Notes under the pieces: generated by a model | Told to the model about the DNA's origin: nothing | The model's input: the letters and a program-made list of their open reading frames with translations, nothing else | Database searches by the model: none | NCBI GenBank assembly: GCA_029582265.1 | Contig: JAQQFT010000023.1 | Span: 2,567,071 to 2,631,070 of the forward strand | Length of the DNA stretch: 64,000 nt | Reading direction: 5' to 3' | Source: Zoroaster sp. YZ-2022 | Taxonomy: Eukaryota; Echinodermata; Asteroidea; Forcipulatida; Zoroasteridae | Shown here: piece by piece, positions 55,600-64,000 of the stretch | Layout of the letters: each line of letters begins with the position of its first letter | How positions within the stretch are numbered: position 1 is the first letter of the stretch | Program-made: the position numbers and the translations under genes

Positions 55600-57365
55600 T
55601 GTTTTCTCTTTGGAGTTAGCTAGAATTAAGAATGCATGTTTGCCTCAGTTCCATGTCGAACCTCGAGTCGAGTGGCGCTATATCGTTGATGCCTTCCTCA
55701 TCTAAATCAGTGATGAACAGAGGCTCGATTGCCTTCATTGTAAATCCACATGAATTCCTTCCACAGAATCGTCAATCGAGCACCCATTCACAGAGACCTG
55801 TTTTATGGATGTTACTGTGTGAAAGGAATACAATGGCTTAACCACTGGTAGCTATGTTGAACCCACAGACAAACACCAATAGTTTCACTCCAACAGTTGC
55901 CTACCCCGGCATTGCAAAATTGGTATAATGTATAGCCAGACCCTCAGATTTCACTGGGTATGTTCTATTGACCCCTACTTTGTTCATCATTCACAGGAAC
56001 TAAAGAAACACCTTATGTCCAGAGGGCAGAGCTCGTAAGCTGTTTGTCTCGTCATCAAGAAGGTCAAGTCTCTGCCCAGGGCCTTTGTTTTTGCTGAGAA
56101 GCCCAGACGTCAAGATTGTACTAATTGGAAAGTTCCCCTTATTGCCACTTATCACCCCTCTCTCCTGCCCATACATGAAATAACTAGTACTGTAAAACCA
56201 TCATATCCTGCTCACTTTAGATTGCCTTCATCATGCCATTTCAGGGGAGCCTATATGTTGCCATTTAGACATCCACACAGCATAGGGGAATTCATTGTTT
56301 GGACTGATGTCCCTCTATTCATGATACTGTTCATCCTCATATTCAAAGGGCTACTTTCAGGTGTACTTCCCGTTGCATTGCTTGTTGAGGACATAATTAT
56401 GTCAAGGAGTCGGATTCCTTCAAAAGTCTTGTCACCATAGCTATATATAAGACCAAAGGCCACATTATCTTTATCATCATCAATTCCATCTATCTCATAT
56501 CCTGCAGGGTCTGTGTGGTACTGAACATTGGTGAGATAAAACCCCCTCAAAAGAGGGTTTTGTGGCCACAGATCCACAGTCAGTACCCGTAAGCTAGACA
56601 CACCTGTTGACCACCACTTCTGTGTGTCCCTCTACTCTATTTCTGGCATGATTATGCAGGGCTATGGGTCACCAGAGAACTGTAGACAGCTTGACCATCT
56701 CAGCAGAGAGAAGATGTGGATCAAGTGTCTTCACTTCACTCAATCTATATGGTCTTAACATCCAGGTCAGTTGGGCAGTGAGGACACCATCTTTTGCCGT
56801 TCTCTTTAGGAGTAAACTAGTAGGATGCATGTTGACCTCCGCTCCATGGGCCTTGGGCTGGTGGTGGTACATCGATGATATCTTCTTCATATGGACTGGT
56901 GATGAAGACAGCTTCAGTGCCGCCTTTCCCATGAATTCCTTCCACAGAATCATCCGAGTCACCTCCAAAGACTCATTCAGAGAGACCCATCTCTGGATGT
57001 TGATAGTAAGGCAACGGTTGAACCACTGATCCCTGTGTTGAAGCTGCAGACAAACACCAAGAGCTTCACTCTATCAGTTGCCTTCCCCGGCACTGAAAAT
57101 CTGGCACAACATGCAGACAGACTTTCAGACTTTGCTATGTGATAATGGCTCCTACTTACCATTTACAGGAACTACAGAAACACCACATGTCCACAGGTCA
57201 CACCTTGTAAGTTGTTCTTCTAGCCATCAAGAAGGTCAAGTCTCTGCCCAGGGCCTATCACCCCTCTCTCTCCTGCTTATACAACATCTTGTACATGTCC
57301 TGGTCGTGTCATTCAAGAGGAGCCTATGTTGGCATTTAGTACACTCAGTCATAGGGATCTCACTT
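55600..57365 (+). mobile_element. Penelope-like element, plus-strand arm (RT / GIY-YIG / RT)
   Basis: RT motif C decayed to YIVD at 55679-55690, then the thumb and a linker. A GIY-YIG remnant lies at about 56440-56760 (IYLISCRVCVVLNIGEIK, then HRSTVSTRKLDTPVDHHF in other frames). A second RT block follows, with intact YIDDIFFIWTGDED from 56868 and MNSFHRIIRV after it, to about 57330. The outer end shares TACAC-CAGTCA and GGATCTCA with the outer end of the minus-strand arm. It is inactive through stops and shifts. Confidence 0.8.
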
Positions 57366-57545
57366 AAATCTTGCCACGCCAAATCTTGTCACGCCAAATC
57401 TTGCCATGCCAAATCTCCCTTGCAACGCCAAATCTCCCTTGCCACGCCAAATCTCCCTTGCTGCCACAAACCTCTCTTGCCATGCTAAATCTCTTGCCAT
57501 GCCAAATCTCTCTTGCCACGCCAAATCTCTCTTGCTATGCCAAAT
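57360..57545 (+). repeat. CTTGCCACGCCAAATCTC minisatellite
   Basis: About ten units of CTTGCCACGCCAAATCTC with variants (GTCACGCC, CATGCC, CCCTTG). Same word and orientation as the array at 53235, so the Penelope-like inverted repeat sits between two parts of one minisatellite. Confidence 0.85.
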
Positions 57546-58173
57546 TTGGTTCAAATCTTGGCAATAAATAGTTATCTGTACTGGATCTAAGTGAAATAAG
57601 TAATATTTGTTATATTCAAAGGGAATTGGCATACCAGTTATAGATGATGTTTAAATACTATTCCAATTCAAATCCTCTAGAAACTATGTTGTGTTTGTAC
57701 CAAAATAATACATGTGTACATGTTTACCTATGCATTTTAACCCTCCTACTGTTGCTGCAGTGGGAAACTGATACAGAGGTCAAAACCAGTCAACTGCCTG
57801 TTTTGACTGTTGACCCAAATGTGCACACAGGGGCAGTTTTGACTGGTTTTTACTGTTATTTTGACCACCTTGAACAATGCCAGACAATTGCTTTTACCAG
57901 TCAAAAACTGTCGACTCATTTTGACCTGTAAATGTACTTACGCAGGGTTTGGCAGTGTTCGACTTTATGCACTAGATATACCTTGCCAAGTACATGTATA
58001 TCAACATTTTGACTGATTTTGACCCTTGTAGTAGTAGGAGGGTTAATGGAAAAGAATGCTGTTTATGCTTTTATAAATGTGTTTATTCAAGTTTACAAAC
58101 TCCACAGCAGCAACATTTATGCGAAATTAAGAACTTCATTGAATGTGTATGTTAAAATCATTTTATCACGAAA
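57546..58173. other. intergenic DNA, nothing recognised
   Basis: TTTTGACTG/CAGTCAA words recur at 57795-58025 in both senses. Nothing else was seen. Confidence 0.4.
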
Positions 58174-59057
58174 GTGATCAAATGCGTTATGCGCAACTTA
58201 CAATACGGATCGGGTTTTCTCAATGGGCATTCATATTGTTGTGCACTCGTTAGCCAGCGGCAGGCTTATGGGCTATTTTCCATGTCAAGCCTTTATATGC
58301 CCAGGGTGGATCATGGTACAGCCAATCAGGCGAGGCGGAAGTCAAGTAGGCTCTCCACCAATAGTTTGTCTGGTGGCAAACTTTGGTGGAGGTTTTTAGC
58401 CAATCAGGTTGCGCGCTGTAAAGGTTGGCGCTTGGTGTCAAGCAACCAGTGCGGTTTGGGGCATTCTTGTCACAGCTCCTTGTTTATTAACAAGTCCATG
58501 GAGTTTTTGGGTTAGCAGTTTATGTTTTTTCAACAAATTTTACTTTTCTTCGGTGGATACAGTTCTGTGTACGATTCAACTAGTCTGGCGACAGGAACTT
58601 TTACAACGGACCAGTTTCGGTTGGTTGTAACAAATATTTATTTTCAAGAACTAACGCTATTGTAAAATTTCTTCGTGGGCAGATCGACTGGTGCGCACGA
58701 CTCGTGAGACGGCTCGTCTGGCTACACAAATTTTTGGATTCTCTTCATCATTACTAGAAGAGTTTTTGTGACAGTAGTTCATCTTCAGTGTAACAGTTAC
58801 TAGTTAGATCTTCTGTTGTCTTATGGATTGTTTAATCACTGCAGTACATCGGCCTTCACACCTCTTCGTTTTGTTTGCGGTTGCACAACCTTTAACTGGG
58901 CTGAATTTGTTGTCACAAGGGAATAGGGGCATATACGTTAACGTTAACTTTACAATTTACGAGGCGACCTTCGAGTCCGGTCTCCCGACTACAAGCCCTT
59001 GATTGCAATTGCACTTGCAGCTAGTTCATTGTCTATTGTATTGCGTCAGTCATTTCA
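58174..59057 (+). promoter_or_regulatory. probable 5' region of the DIRS-order element
   Basis: GC content rises here, and three CCAATCA-type boxes occur in about 80 bp (58320-58402). The sequence leads into the gag-like start at 59058. Whether it holds the element's terminal repeat was not shown; no match to the 3' end was found by eye. Confidence 0.3.
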
Positions 59058-60335
59058 ATGATGCCACGACTGAGGCGGCCGGGTTCGCCTCCAGCCCGGG
59101 TTGCGGTGAGGCACGAGAGCTCCCCTACTGAAGGATAAGCGTAGTCGCACGCCCCTTCCCAGACGCCAGGTTCATCATGACACGGTGGAGGTTTCGCCCC
59201 AAGCTCGGTGACAGTGTCTGACTGTACCTTGTTTTCTGGACATGTTGGATCTGATGCTGGCATGACCACCCACCATACCATCCGTCCAGTCAGGTCAGTC
59301 TAGTGTACCCTTGCATACCTTTAATGATTGTGGTAATCCCACTTGGACTGGTTTTGTTGCTAGTTGTAGTAGCCTAATAATATATATACCATTTAGCTCT
59401 TTTGTCAAGGCATTCTTTGTTATGCTACTCAATATCTAATTTTGACCAATGGAGGTATTATTGTTGTTTACTATTGTTTCCATGGCAATGTTTGTTACAT
59501 CGTTAACAACTAAAATTAAAATTTTTATAAACTGTTTTGGCAACATTCAGGTACACCTTCATAAAGTTTCAGGGCCGTGAAGATAGTATTTACAATATGG
59601 CAGTTTCCTTTTGTTTACCAACTTGTTTAAAATGGTAAACAATACCAAAAGCTCCATAATAACCTGAAAAACGTAAACAGTAAAAAAAAGGGAATAACTT
59701 GATAAACCGAAGTCCGGTTTGTATGAGTAAAAAAAGATTCAATTAGAACTATATTCTCTATCATAATCAAAAGATTTAGCATAAAATGGCATTTTAAAAG
59801 GGGGTTTATGTCCCTACTATAATTTTAGTGCCCCCAGTCATTTAACGGTCCAGTGTTTGGGGCCTTAATCCTGCACTTTCTGGTTTTAACCAAGCCGCTT
59901 GCCAAAGTCAGCCAAGCGGCGTTAGTACTAGTAGTGGTGGCATTGTGCCATCAGTGCTCGCGAACTTCTGTTCTGCTAGCATTAGTCACCAGCTCCCCAC
60001 AGTTACAGGGGGATGGTCACTGGCCTCAAGTTTTTTCCCAGCATGCTTCTTTCAACGCAGGCGCCATGTGCTGGTTTGGCTTTTAACTTAGCCGGCTCCT
60101 ATTACATCGCCGACTCACCAATTTACTGCTGGGGACACATTTCGCAGTCATTGAAAGGAAAGATTTGGAGTAGTGCTTACATTGGCATGTCAATTTTTTT
60201 TTGAAAGTCCTTCAGTGCTTGCCAAAAGCTCATAGGTCTTCAGGTTCCTGAGGTTGCTCTTGTGGTAGCGGTGTAAGATGTTTCTCATGTTCTGGCCATG
60301 TGTACGCATGCTGCTCTATGGATAGTGCTGGGCAG
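59058..60335 (+). pseudogene. gag-like region of the DIRS-order element
   Basis: An ATGATG at 59058 opens MMPRLRRPGSPPARVAVRHE, a basic proline-rich start, but it stops after about 25 codons. Further down a frame near 60130-60205 reads LKGKIWSSAYIGMSIFF, which resembles the KIW-G-YI-M block seen in gag-like ORFs of the order. The part 59300-59830 is AT-rich and may be a separate insertion. Confidence 0.45.
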
Positions 60336-60975
60336 CGCTCGCATAGCATTTACCAAAAAGCGTTGGTAATCCAAAGGCCATGCAGGGTGCAGGTCGCTGT
60401 TGGTCCATTTCAAATTGCCTACTTCAGTTTAGTGCCTATTATAAAAAAATATAAAAATTAAAAAAAACCTGGGACTTTTGTCTCATTCATCATCTGTCTT
60501 TCCCACAAGGAAAGGGGGTCAGTGCTTTCATTGGTAAGGTTAATCTCTAAAGTGGATTATGCGTCATTTGATGTAGGGTTTTGCAGGCAGGCTGTAATGC
60601 ATGGCTTGCTGAGGCAGGCATTAAATCAGCTTTTCGGTTTTGCCAGTTTCCCCTCGTGGTTACGAGTTTTTGGGTTTCAAGTTTAGCCAATTTTATTTGA
60701 CAAGTGCCTGCCGATGGATGTTCCATTTCCTCGCGCGCTTCTTTGGGAAGTTGAGCACTTTTCTGGGTTCCAGCTAAGTGAAAGCAATTGCACATTCAGG
60801 CTTTGTCACACACATTATCTGGTTGATTTCTCTTTGTTGGTACAAACTATCTCATAATCGGGCTCAAATCGACACTGTTCGAGGGCAGGTCCGGGTCCCA
60901 CAGGTCAAAGTTCAACCACCACAAGGCAGATTCAACTCTTTTGATTGGCAGGCCAAAAGCCAGTTTAGTTCAAAT
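60336..60975 (+). pseudogene. reverse transcriptase of the DIRS-order element
   Basis: The RT start VAVGPFQIAYFSLVPI is followed by KKPGTFVSFIICLSHKEGG, the usual PGxxRLIxxLS region in decayed form. Motif A region is VDYASFD, then the FDKCLPM block (about 60690-60715). Motif C, normally Y-x-DD, reads HYLVDF at 60813-60830, so one catalytic aspartate is replaced by valine. At least three frameshifts or stops occur. Confidence 0.75.
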
Positions 60976-60999
60976 TAACCTTAGTGGGTTCGTTGAATT

Positions 61000-61605
61000 T
61001 TGTGTGTAAAGCAGCGCCTGGGGCGTATGCGTTTTACGGCGTATTATTGCACCGACAGTGGGCCTCAAGCAGCTGCATCACAGGGTGCGCCTTTCAAGGT
61101 GCGGCTCGATCTGGTCATGTGGCTGTCATTCTTGCAGCGCTATAACGGTCTTACTACATTCCTGCGGACAAATTGGGATTCAGTTGTTGCTCTTGGATCA
61201 TTCACTGATGCTGCTGCATCCATCGGCTATATATGGCTTCTTTCCAAGGGAGGTGGGTTCATGGGCGTTGTCCGTCGGTGCGTGGCTGGCTAGTTCTCGT
61301 CCATTGCTTTAGTGGCGCCCTTCTGTTGGACCCCTTGTTGGTGAACTGCAGGGTGTTGTTCGCACGGTAATATCGCTGTTGTGGGGATCATAAACAAACA
61401 AACGTCGCTTTGTATGCGCATTGCAATTAGTGCGGGCAATGGTCATGCAATGCCTCAAATTCAATATAATTTTAAGGCAGTGCATATACCACGTGTTCAT
61501 AATAACAGCTGGTGCACTTTCTCGTTTTCAGATGGGGCACTTTTGGCCCTAGCCCAAGGCCCCAGCCGGCATGACCCTTTTACCTCAGCTGCCCCACGGT
61601 TTTAG
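61000..61605 (+). pseudogene. RNase H and connection region of the DIRS-order element
   Basis: A 97-codon frame includes DLVMWLSFLQRYNGLTTFL and FTDAAASIGY (61201-61230). The latter is the first catalytic aspartate motif (TDAS/TDAA) of RNase H in these elements. Later frames give IINKQTS, then YNFKAVHIPRVHNN, corresponding to the NxxAD-SR region, which is damaged here. Confidence 0.75.
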
Positions 61606-61669
61606 CAGTGAAATGGATGGTTGTTAAGTTTGGTGTTCGCTAAGAATACACACACGGTTTACATGTCGG

Positions 61670-62545
61670 GTGGCACGCCTTTTGTCGCTTTTAAAGCACA
61701 TCAAGCTTCGGCTGTGTCAACTGTTTCTCCGGCAAGACATTGCAGGTTTCATCTCATGGCTGTCTTTACTTTACTATTCTCCATCCACAATTAATACATA
61801 TGTGGCAGGGGTGTTTTGTAAATTTAGAGGATGGGCCGGTCCAACTAATAATTTTATTGTGGCAAAATTGCTGGTAGGTTTACAGGCGGACGGGGCTAGG
61901 CAAGATGAGCGATTGCCGATTTCATTGTCGCTTTTGTGCCGACTTTTAGAGGCGTTGCCCAAGGTATGTAAGCTTCCCAATTTGAAAGCACCATGTTTCG
62001 GCAGCTTTTTTCGGCTTTTTAACGTTTGGGAGTTTATCACTGCTAATTCCACTTACCATATGCAAGAGTCTATGTTACAGTATTCCGTGTGTGTTTCGTG
62101 GCAATCAATCTAGCACATGTCTGTGGTCCTGGCTATACGTCATTCTAAAACTAATCAGGCTGGCCCTCCACAGTGGGGTTCATATCGCAAGGCTGCAGTG
62201 GTGATGGCAATCTGTCCAGTTACTGCTTTGCAAGGGTATTTTGCAAGCGCTGAACAATTGTCCGCCCTTGTTCTGCCATAAACGTGGTGATCCCCTCACA
62301 CGGTATCAGTTCACAGTGGTGTGCTTAGGGCTGCTTTTGTTGTTTGTGGGGTGGCGGGTGATCGCTATCGGTCACATCCTTTTCTGGATGGGAGCTGCCC
62401 ACAGCTTTTGCACAGGTGCCCAAGCAGACATAAAGGGGTTCTGGTCGCTGCGCCGACCCAATCTGTGTGTTGAATGGCCGAGGAGGTGCTCACTAGGGAC
62501 CTTCATGGTTTGCTATCAGGGTTTCATACCCCCTATCCCTGCTTT
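61670..62545 (+). pseudogene. tyrosine recombinase of the DIRS-order element
   Basis: The first 147-codon frame carries STINTYVAGVFCKFRGW, then IVAKLLVGLQADGARQDERL, the core-binding part. The first catalytic arginine box, normally LRVGEF, reads FNVWEF, so the arginine is gone. The next piece has VVLAIRHSKTNQAGPPQWGS. The H-x-x-R box is split by a frameshift: SHPF then WMGAA, with tryptophan where arginine is expected (a CGG to TGG change would explain it). It could not be active. Confidence 0.75.
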
Positions 62546-62900
62546 GATCATTTTGCATTTAGGGGACGAATGATTTGGTGTCTCATGACTTGTTCACTTT
62601 GAGACAGCTCATCACTTCGGCCTTTGGGCATTTGCAGGTTTCCACAATTGTAGTTTGGTCAGACATTCTCCAGGAATGTTCTATTTTGGTGCCACTTCAA
62701 AAATCCATCGAGAACCACGTAAAGCAGCCAATTGTTGGGTGAATCTAGTGTAAAGCTTGGGGCTAGGTACTGCAGCCCCGCAGTTTATCTGGTCGGATGC
62801 TAGCCTTTATCGCTTCGGTGGGTCCATCTGTCTCCAAAAGGGTTTATCAAGGCTAATCTGTTAATTGTATTCTCGTCTGTGCTGTAACTGGTGTACTTTT
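62530..62900 (+). pseudogene. SGNH-type hydrolase domain of the DIRS-order element
   Basis: LIILHLG, a one-base shift, then NDLVSHDLFTLRQLI gives the G-x-ND block of SGNH hydrolases. TIVVWSDI (62644-62667) matches the hydrophobic strand and SDI that follow. VHLSPKGFIK (62822 onward) matches the catalytic D-x-V-H-L block, although the aspartate is replaced. The role in the element is unknown; esterase activity is inferred from the family. Confidence 0.65.
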
Positions 62901-62995
62901 GTGGTGTTTTTGTTCCCTTTTGGGCGCGCCGCGTTTGGGGGAATAGCACATTAACTTCCCACTTTTGGTGCAGCAGTTCTGGCAATTAACAGTTA

Positions 62996-63654
62996 CTGCA
63001 GTCCCAGAAAATTAAACTTAATAATATGGAGATTTTATCTCGTTATTTACATGTTATCAAGTGTTCATATAGTGCCGGGATCTCCCTCGGCTAGTTCCCG
63101 CAGCTTCCGTGTGGGACGCCAACACTTGGTTGATTCATATTGTGCTGATTCATATGATATGCTGTATTAGCATATACATTACGTGTATTATACTGTTTGT
63201 TATTGTCAACATTTAAATGTATGTTTAATAACTATCCCCATTGAAGTTGGGGGTGTGCCAGGTCTGGGTACAGAGTCTTGGGGTACATAGGTGGTCCCAG
63301 CTGGTTTTTTCTGAGGTCTTGGGTATCTCAAGGTGTGTGTTTGTTTGTCTTTATCAAATGCTGTTTAATGACAAACTGGTTTGCCCATAGTCTGGTATTC
63401 CGGTGGTTGATGGTGTAACCCTTTGAATAAAAAGCTTGAAAGCTGGCCAAGTGGCATTCAAATGAATTTGTAGTTGGTGCTATTTATTGTGAGTTTGAGT
63501 ATAATAACTTTTATCCTTTGCACAAATTGTTGTGTCATTGCACAAAGGAACAAACAAAACAAATTGTTTTATAAATAGTTCTTTCTTGAGTACTTGATAG
63601 TGGTGGTGTCTGGGATTGACAATTTTCCCAGATGGAGCTTTTCTACAGATGAGG
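62996..63654. other. 3' flank of the DIRS-order element, nothing recognised
   Basis: It may contain the element's 3' untranslated part and terminal repeat, but no repeat pairing was seen. The words CTTGGGGTACATAGG and GGTCTTGGGTATC are unremarkable. Confidence 0.35.
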
Positions 63655-63935
63655 GGTGTCTGGAGTGTCAGAAATGGTTAAAAGACGCCGAGGAGTGTTG
63701 AAGTGTCTTGAGCTGCTGTCATGATGCTAGATGGTAAGAAGATGCAGTGGAGTGCTGAAGTGTCAATTGGAGTGTGATGTCATGATGCTAGATGGTAAGA
63801 AATGCAGTGGAGTGCTGAACTGTCAATTGAGAGGTGATGTCATGATGTTAGATGGTAAGAAGATGCAGGGAGTGCTATGTCGTAATTGGAACGTGATGAT
63901 GCTGGATGGTAAGAAGATGCCAAGTGTTCTGAAGT
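63655..63935 (+). repeat. minisatellite, unit of about 61 bp, four to five copies
   Basis: GATGCTAGATGGTAAGAAGA then TGCAGTGGAGTGCTGAAGTG recurs at about 63724, 63784, 63844 and 63898, with an earlier diverged copy near 63670. The 68-codon frame here is the repeat read through. Confidence 0.85.
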
Positions 63936-64000
63936 AGTCTTTCTCATTTACAAACTTATGTATTATATCATTAATATGTTATCATTCCTGATTTGTACTC

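Larger units (their letters stand above)
58174..62995 (+). mobile_element. decayed DIRS-order (Ngaro-like) retroelement
   Basis: Domains follow in the order gag-like, reverse transcriptase, RNase H, tyrosine recombinase, SGNH-type hydrolase, all on the plus strand, with frameshifts and lost catalytic residues. Tyrosine recombinase in place of a DDE integrase defines the DIRS order. A hydrolase after the recombinase, as I recall, is known from Ngaro-like elements of animals. The split direct or inverted terminal repeats expected for the order were not located. The boundaries given are approximate. Confidence 0.8.

Noticed and set aside
56251..56601. 116-codon minus-strand frame similar to an 88-codon plus-strand frame at 54612
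   Set aside because: Both are antisense shadows of the two GIY-YIG copies; the similarity only confirms the inverted repeat.
54411..56880. GIY-YIG lying before RT, suggesting a permuted Penelope-like element with an N-terminal endonuclease
   Set aside because: An RT block also precedes each GIY-YIG at the canonical spacing, so the order is explained by tandem partial copies.
58174..58515. 113-codon frame upstream of the DIRS-order element as a host gene
   Set aside because: No motif; it lies in the GC-richer 5' part of the element and is covered by CCAAT-type boxes.

Overview
This is a stretch of animal nuclear genome, not bacterial or viral. It is AT-rich and gene-poor. The gene signals are short exons with GT/AG borders in long introns, and the rest is repeats: tRNA-derived SINEs with (ATT)n tails, LINE remnants, a Penelope-like element, a DIRS-order retroelement, short elements with terminal inverted repeats, a foldback element and Helitron-like ends. 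This mix suggests an invertebrate, perhaps a marine deuterostome; that placement is inference. One assembly gap of 500 N lies at 22798-23297. Many decayed frames show single-base shifts, from mutation or assembly error.

Genes. (1) A minus-strand four-exon model runs from 37653 to 23629 and encodes about 141 residues with one N-terminal hydrophobic segment. Its phases join cleanly, and its introns hold LINE and inverted-repeat sequence. (2) A plus-strand three-exon model at 45986-47734 would encode 107 codons but has two in-frame TGA codons. It sits between two Helitron-like 3' ends, so it may be a captured gene. (3) Weaker coding candidates are at 2164-2829, 12288 and 52732-53060. (4) A tRNA-Tyr-like sequence with an intron-sized insert is at 10944-11030. 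I recognise none of the protein families.

Layout. 1-10.9 kb: mostly unremarkable AT-rich DNA with palindromes, a TTTGTC-rich tract and TTAA-flanked short elements. 10.9-22.8 kb: tRNA-Tyr-like sequence, SINE copies, a 1 kb minisatellite of about 44 bp units, and a CpG-rich patch near 18 kb. 23.3-37.7 kb: the minus-strand gene, with two inverted-repeat arms built on a unit of about 225 bp on either side of its second exon, and a 5'-truncated LINE in intron 1. 38.5-49.6 kb: hairpin tandem repeats and Helitron-like ends (stem-loop then CTAG), invaded by an 878 bp element with a perfect 8 bp target duplication, an 828 bp foldback element with arrays of palindromic repeats, and a 298 bp element with a perfect 8 bp duplication. 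53.2-57.6 kb: two Penelope-like arrays arranged head to head as a 3.5 kb inverted repeat, with the same minisatellite on both flanks. 58.2-63.0 kb: one decayed tyrosine-recombinase retroelement (gag-like, RT, RNase H, recombinase, SGNH hydrolase). 63.6-63.9 kb: a minisatellite of about 61 bp units.

The genes do not form a pathway. The coherent story is nested transposition: elements inserted into other elements, giving inverted repeats that flank exons and tandem elements that enclose gene pieces.
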